From Akebia trifoliata (taxonomy: Eukaryota > Streptophyta > Magnoliopsida > Ranunculales > Lardizabalaceae): a DNA stretch of 64,000 bases. Of the stretch, positions 59,384 through 64,000 are shown in pieces (position 1 is the stretch's first letter; every line of letters begins with the position of its first letter). Made by a program: the position numbers and the translations under genes. The stretch spans positions 7,171,595 through 7,235,594 of the forward strand of contig CM030706.1 of NCBI GenBank assembly GCA_017979445.1, in the 5' to 3' direction. The notes under the pieces are model-generated. The model searched no databases and was not told where the DNA came from. It saw only the letters and a list, made by a program, of their open reading frames with translations.

Positions 59384-60222
59384 TTTCCCTTCTTTGATGG
59401 ATCAAACAAGCAAGCCTTCTTCTTCTCCTCAAATTTCAATAACATAGACACCTAAGCATTCAATGTTTTTTTCTCCCTTTTCCCACTTCCATTTCTAACT
59501 TGAGGAAAATTTCCTATTTTACCCCTACTTTTTAAAGGATGGATTGAAAATTCTTGATAGTCCACGCTTGTTGACAAAGAATTTAAGCTACCCGTTTAGG
59601 GTATTTTGGTCTATGGTCATCGTATGTTAGAAAAAATTCTGGCAAAATATCCTAATTGGCGGACGAACTTTCCACTCTATTCAATTATTATCTTGTAAAA
59701 GAGTTGTCGTTTGTTTTAATCATCTAAAAAAATAATAAATAAAACAAATATTAAATTCAGAGTTGTTATGACGTTTATGTATTATATAATTTAAGGTTTC
59801 ATATGGTGTACATCTCAAGGAGGGCTTGTAATACTATAGAATAAAAAATCTTGTTAATTAATTTTAAGATATGACACTAATTCCAAAGATTAAATAAATT
59901 ATATTTATAATTATTGGACTAGGTCATACAATGTATGATAAAAATATGTTTATCAAAAACGTGAAAAAGATGTTTAGTAATCTTTTAAGCCTACTTGCCT
60001 CATTGCATTTTTTTCACCTACCCCCATCCTTGGGGAATGGTCGTTAAAAGAATTAGATTTATTAATGATTTCTAGAAAATGATTTAATTATTACCTGAGA
60101 ATGATGCGTAAATATAATTGATTTAATTTTTTTACTTTGATTTTAATTATTGTCCTTACTCATCATCCTTAGATCTAAACCATTAAATGGTTTTCACACG
60201 AGGAATATCAATGATTTTAATT
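59384..60222. repeat. P block: 5' flank of copy D
   Basis: Homologous to 7166-8060. It ends abruptly inside a truncated TIR-A element. No gene. Confidence 0.7.
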
Positions 60223-60556
60223 ATGTATAATGGTTCTTTTGGATTGAACTCATTTAAACAAGTCGTTATCTCAAGTTTTTAGTCAATCTTTTCATGTATT
60301 TTAGTCGAAAAAACTTAAAAATTGAAATTGGGAAGGTATTACCTGTGTTGAGTTCACCACTTTTTATTTAATAAAATTGGTGAACTAGACAGTAATTAAA
60401 AAAGCGTCGAGTTCGACAATAAAAATTATGAACTCGATAGTATGAGGGACCATTAAGAAGGAAAATATTTACTAAATGTCATGTCAAGCTAACACCCAAA
60501 ACTTATGGACCATTTAGAAAGAAACTCTTCCGCAAGGGTCCTTATAGTAATTTTCC
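60223..60556. mobile_element. TIR-A fragment (right half)
   Basis: Begins at the interior tgtataatggttctttt and keeps the right terminus (agtaattttcc). The left half is missing. Confidence 0.65.
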
Positions 60557-61010
60557 CTAGGTAAAACCATTGAATCATGAGGCACCATCAAATTTGAAAA
60601 TGGTTGTTTCAGTGCCCTCCCATGTCAAATATTCTTTGGATTCACTAACAATTTCATTGTTTAAGTTAGAGTTTTAAAATTCATCGAGTTAACTAAAATG
60701 TTTCCAAGTGGACTTAAATGAATTGTGAGGTGAATAGGCCCCAAAAATTAAATTGAATCAAGTCATTAAGTCAACTCCACAAAATATTTAATCAACTTGT
60801 CTACTTTCTTCATGAGCTCAAAAATGCATCTAGACATGTCAAAAAAGTTTTTTCTTTGGGTACAAGACTTTTGTACAGAATAAAAAATTAAAAAATTTAT
60901 TCATTTTAAAATGTTTTTATTTGACTCATCCAAGACAACTTGTTAATCAATTTTGTTTGTTTGTTTTTTGTTTTGTTTTGTTTCGTTTTTTTTTTTTTTT
61001 TTTTGAGAAA
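60557..61010. repeat. S block
   Basis: Homologous to 9489-9950, ending in a GTTTT and poly-T run. No gene. Confidence 0.7.
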
Positions 61011-61530
61011 TGCTAAATGAACGTCGTTTTTGACTAACGCCCCAGAGGCCCTATGACATGTCGGCTCACAACCCAACAAACATTTGCCATGTGTCGCAAT
61101 GACATCAGTAATAGAGAGAGCTTCTCCCTCTTGCATGTTGCGCACATATTTATTTTTGTAGATTTCAAACATTAAAAAGGGTCGTTGGGCCCACATTGAT
61201 TATCACATTGACAATCCAACAACACAGTCTTTTAGATTTCATGAAAATATTCATAGTAAGAAAAGAAGAAATTAAAAAAATATTGTTTTCGAGCTTGATC
61301 CAACGTGTTTAAAATGGATGGCCAAGCACCCATATTTAAAAATAAAATTCAACGGTAAAAAATAACTATTTAAAAGAAGAAGAAAAAATGAAAGTTCATA
61401 TAATTTTGTCTCCTACAACTCCATTGCATCGGATCATGTTTTTGAATGTCACAAGGTGATCAAATCAGAAAGTTTGTTTTTTTTCACTACGGGCAGAAAA
61501 GAAAAAGGGACATTGACCAAAAACTTAGCA
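61011..61530. mobile_element. MITE-B copy
   Basis: Left end tgctaaatgaacgtcg; the right end is shortened to caaaaacttagca. Colinear with 9951-10484. Confidence 0.7.
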
Positions 61531-61674
61531 TCACTATTTTTTTTGGTTTTTTTTTTCCTCTGGCAGGCTGCTCAATCAACCACTCAAGCATGTGCGCAAC
61601 AATTAAATATTTAGTCGCATGCATATTGAATTTCTTAATGCTTTACTTTTACCAAAGCAGTTATATATATATAT

Positions 61675-62029
61675 GGGTCCCGTTCAATGGCTAACTTTTT
61701 GGCAAAACATTTTTCAAAACATGAGTTAGAAGTTTTGGAATGGGCTGATTTTTGTTGAGGATGATCTCTACGGTGAGGAGATCATCCTCACCAAAAATCA
61801 GCCCAGTCCAAAACTTCTAACCCCATCCAAAAATAGTTTATAAAAAATGGACGGTCCACGATTTTTCAACTTGTAAACATGGGTTAAAAGTTTTGGAATG
61901 GGCTGATTTTTGGTGATGATGATCTCCTCACCGTAGAGATCATCCTCACCAAAAATCAGCCTATTCCAAAACTTCTAACTCACATTTTGAAAAATGTTTT
62001 GCCAAAAAGTTAGCCAATGAACGCTACCC
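61675..62029. mobile_element. Double-hairpin foldback element
   Basis: Outer inverted repeats gttcaatggctaactttttg and gttcattggctaactttttg. Two hairpins (about 61725-61820 and 61884-61980) are each built on ggaatgggctgatttttg, with a linker atggacggtccacg. It lies inside the TA microsatellite that is uninterrupted at 2509-2532. Confidence 0.85.
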
Positions 62030-62042
62030 TATATATATATAT

Positions 62043-62439
62043 GGGTCAGGTTCAAGGGCCATTTGAGAAAACATATGAGAAAACTTTCGTTTTTCAAAGT
62101 AAGGGTTAGAGGTTTTGGATTGAGCTGAGTTTTTGCAAGGATGGTCACTATGATGAGAAGATCATCCTCACAAAAAATCAGCTCAATCAGAAACTTCTAA
62201 ATCCATCAAAAGTGATTTACAAATTTGTGATAAAAATTGGTAAAAAATCGACGGTCCACATTCTAAATCACTTTTAATGGGGTTAGAAGTTTCAGATTGG
62301 GCTGATTTTTTTTTTGGATGATCTTTCCATCATAGAGATCATCCTCACAAAAAATCAGCTCAATCCAAAATTTCTAACCCATATTTTAAAATTTTATTTA
62401 CCGTCGAAAGTTTTCTCATATGGCCCTTGAACCTGACCC
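62043..62439. mobile_element. Double-hairpin foldback element, second subfamily
   Basis: Outer inverted repeats gggtcaggttcaagggccat at both ends. Two hairpins are based on ggattgagctga-type sequence, separated by a linker with atcgacggtccac. It is thirteen bases of TA repeat away from the preceding element. Confidence 0.85.
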
Positions 62440-62635
62440 TATATGTGTGTGTGTGTGTGGGGTGGAGTCGGGGCAAATGGCCAACCTGAACTTCTCAAAT
62501 ATTGTAAATAGCCCTGTACAGTGGTTGCCCCTCAATTCCTTAAATATTTTACAAATTACCTTCCAAAAATAGTTGGGATACAGCTATGTTGCAAACTGAT
62601 CACAAGCTCCTCTTGATCTCAATCTTCTCTAAGAT
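62440..62635. repeat. TG microsatellite and R-block scrap
   Basis: A short TG run, then the R start (ggggtggagtcggggcaaat) to ctcaatcttctctaa, where array homology ends for good. Confidence 0.75.
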
Positions 62636-63002
62636 TTTATCATGGCAGATTGTCAATTGTTTTTCTTAATGTTTATTTGATTATACAATTTTCTGTAGTT
62701 TCTGCTTTGATTTCAACCCTAGTTTTTGGTATGTTTGAGTTGACTAGAAAGAACCTTTAGTATTTGGTTATGATAAACCCTGGTTGTTTTAGATTTTTTT
62801 TATTATATAGTTTTGTTTCGTTGATTCTCTCTCTTTGTTCAGATTAACCTTTTAATTACTGGAAAAATCTAAACTTTGATTCCCAGTTGATTGAGAAATT
62901 GTTATCTAAGTGTTTATAGGAGCATTTCAAACTACAATCTGGTTGTAGTCTTGTAGATATGATTTTTTTTTACCATACTTTGTTCTTTATTTTTGTTTGA
63001 GT
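62636..63002. other. Unassigned DNA before the Derlin fragment
   Basis: AT-rich with no recognised coding sequence. It may be intron of the Derlin pseudogene. Confidence 0.4.
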
Positions 63003-63248
63003 TTACAAAAAATTCATGGAGGAAAGACTACTGTTATTGGGTGTTTCCTTAGCAATTCGTTGACCTTCATGATGGTCGGTTACCACATATTCATTTTTTC
63101 CATGCAGAATTGTGTTTTTGGTTATTTCAAATTTGTTAATTCTCTCTAATTTTCTATTCTATAGGTATATGTATGGAGCAAGTAGAACCCCTTTATCCCT
63201 ATGAGTTTCTTGGGCCTCTTTACTTTTACAGCAGCATATCTACCATGG
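63003..63248 (+). pseudogene. Derlin-like (ER-associated degradation) gene fragment
   Basis: Two exon pieces. The first ends at 63074 with FLSNSLTFMM followed by a gt donor; a possible earlier scrap (aattcatggaggaaag) precedes it. The second, 63165-63248, has an acceptor ttctatag and a donor gtgagt, and reads VYVWSK-stop-NPFIPMSFLGL then FTFTAAYLPW. This is the mid-membrane region of plant Derlins, where the stop replaces a conserved glutamine (CAG to TAG). The N-terminal exons and following exons were not found in the window. Confidence 0.7.
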
Positions 63249-64000
63249 GTGAGTTGCCGAACCTCTAAATGCACCAAATGTTTGTATTGAGACAAGATAA
63301 CCTCATATTCATTCCTTTGATGACCCTAACATAAAGGGTAGTAAAAGTAGCACTTAAAAGATCTTGACATGTCCTTCCTCCCCCCCCAACATGCTTGCTT
63401 CCTTTCACTTATCACTTTTTCCTTGCCTTTCCAAATAGCAGATTTATAGTTTCTGTGAGCTCATGACATGAGCTTAACATTGAATCATAATGGTAGTACC
63501 AAAAGATGATTTTAATCATTAATGCTTCTAGCCTTTCCACTGTAGAAAAGGTATCTTGGGTGTTAAATCATTAATTTATTCTTTCATAATATAAATGGTA
63601 CTCTTTGCAAACTCCTCTTATACCTATGTTCTCCATAGTCTTATGTTTTGGTCTCGCTTTTTTACTTGTTTATTTTTTGGATGAAGTTATTAAAAAGCTT
63701 TAGCAACTTCTCTTGAAATAAAAACCATTGCTTTATCAAGTTTAAGTTTCATAGTTATCAAACTATAACTGTTGTGTTATCATCAATGTCTTGTAAAAAA
63801 TTTGGGCTTAGTTAACAAATGTTGTTCCTCCATTATGTTATGTTGAAAGCTACATCGTCTGTTTTGAAAGTGAATCAAACTATACACATCAAGTACTCAT
63901 GTTCCAAAAAGAATGGAAAATTTTAAATCCTCATTTGGTGGCAGCTAGAAGATGATGAAAATAATCAATTTGACCTTTCATCTATGAATATGATGACTCC
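63249..64000. other. Unassigned DNA at the right edge
   Basis: No Derlin exon follows. A possible acceptor ggtggcag at about 63943 opens an acidic frame (LEDDENNQFDLSSMNMMT) running off the window, which could be an exon of another gene. Confidence 0.3.

Noticed and set aside
1..64000. CRISPR arrays, rRNA or tRNA genes, bacterial operons, organelle DNA
   Set aside because: Repeats here are transposons and microsatellites with no regular spacers; no rRNA or tRNA cloverleaf seen; spliced exons and LTR elements show plant nuclear DNA.

Overview
This is AT-rich nuclear DNA of a flowering plant, most likely a eudicot. The evidence is canonical GT-AG introns in a MIKC*-type MADS-box fragment, a UGT71-type glycosyltransferase pseudogene, a Derlin fragment, and plant-type Copia, Ty3, L1 and SINE elements. 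The species cannot be named from the sequence alone. The only genes that look intact are members of one local family: intronless-coding, about 700-residue multi-pass membrane proteins of unknown function, all on the minus strand.

The backbone is a tandem array with a unit of about 8 kb. Each unit reads, left to right: a 5'-flank block of the gene copy to its left (P), a TIR transposon (TIR-A), a short spacer (S), a TIR MITE (MITE-B), a long 3'-flank block (R), then the next gene. Copy A (5057-7165) and copy D (57275-59383) are full length at 702 residues. Copy B (13196-15226) ends 26 residues early at a CAG-to-TAG nonsense change. Copy C (42720-43419) is a 3' fragment bounded by rearrangement junctions on both sides. 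The window opens inside a P block, so another copy should lie just left of position 1. A P block joined to half a TIR-A element at 8291 looks like the scar of a deleted copy.

The array is broken up by insertions and duplications. From 16 to 21 kb there is a half foldback element, a truncated Copia element and an LTR fragment. From 22.9 to 39.6 kb lies foreign DNA carrying the 3' half of an AGL65/AGL30-like MADS gene. Its last exon is split off by an L1-type LINE (28168-38384), which itself holds a complete Copia element (29065-33873, TSD TAGAG). From 39.6 to 41.7 kb is a decayed Ty3 chromovirus-like pol fragment. From 42 to 55 kb is a mosaic of duplicated pieces: gene copy C, two copies of a UGT71-like pseudogene (one split by a 3.4 kb LTR-like insert), and a second copy of the Copia 5' part. 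After copy D come two double-hairpin foldback elements in a TA microsatellite, and then unrelated DNA with a Derlin-like pseudogene.

The genes do not form a pathway. The window reads as a young, active gene-family array in which paralogues are gained, truncated and lost while transposons accumulate between them. The most noteworthy biological signals are a short, strongly divergent segment in the otherwise near-identical membrane proteins, the nested transposon destruction of the MADS gene, and the double-hairpin foldback family.
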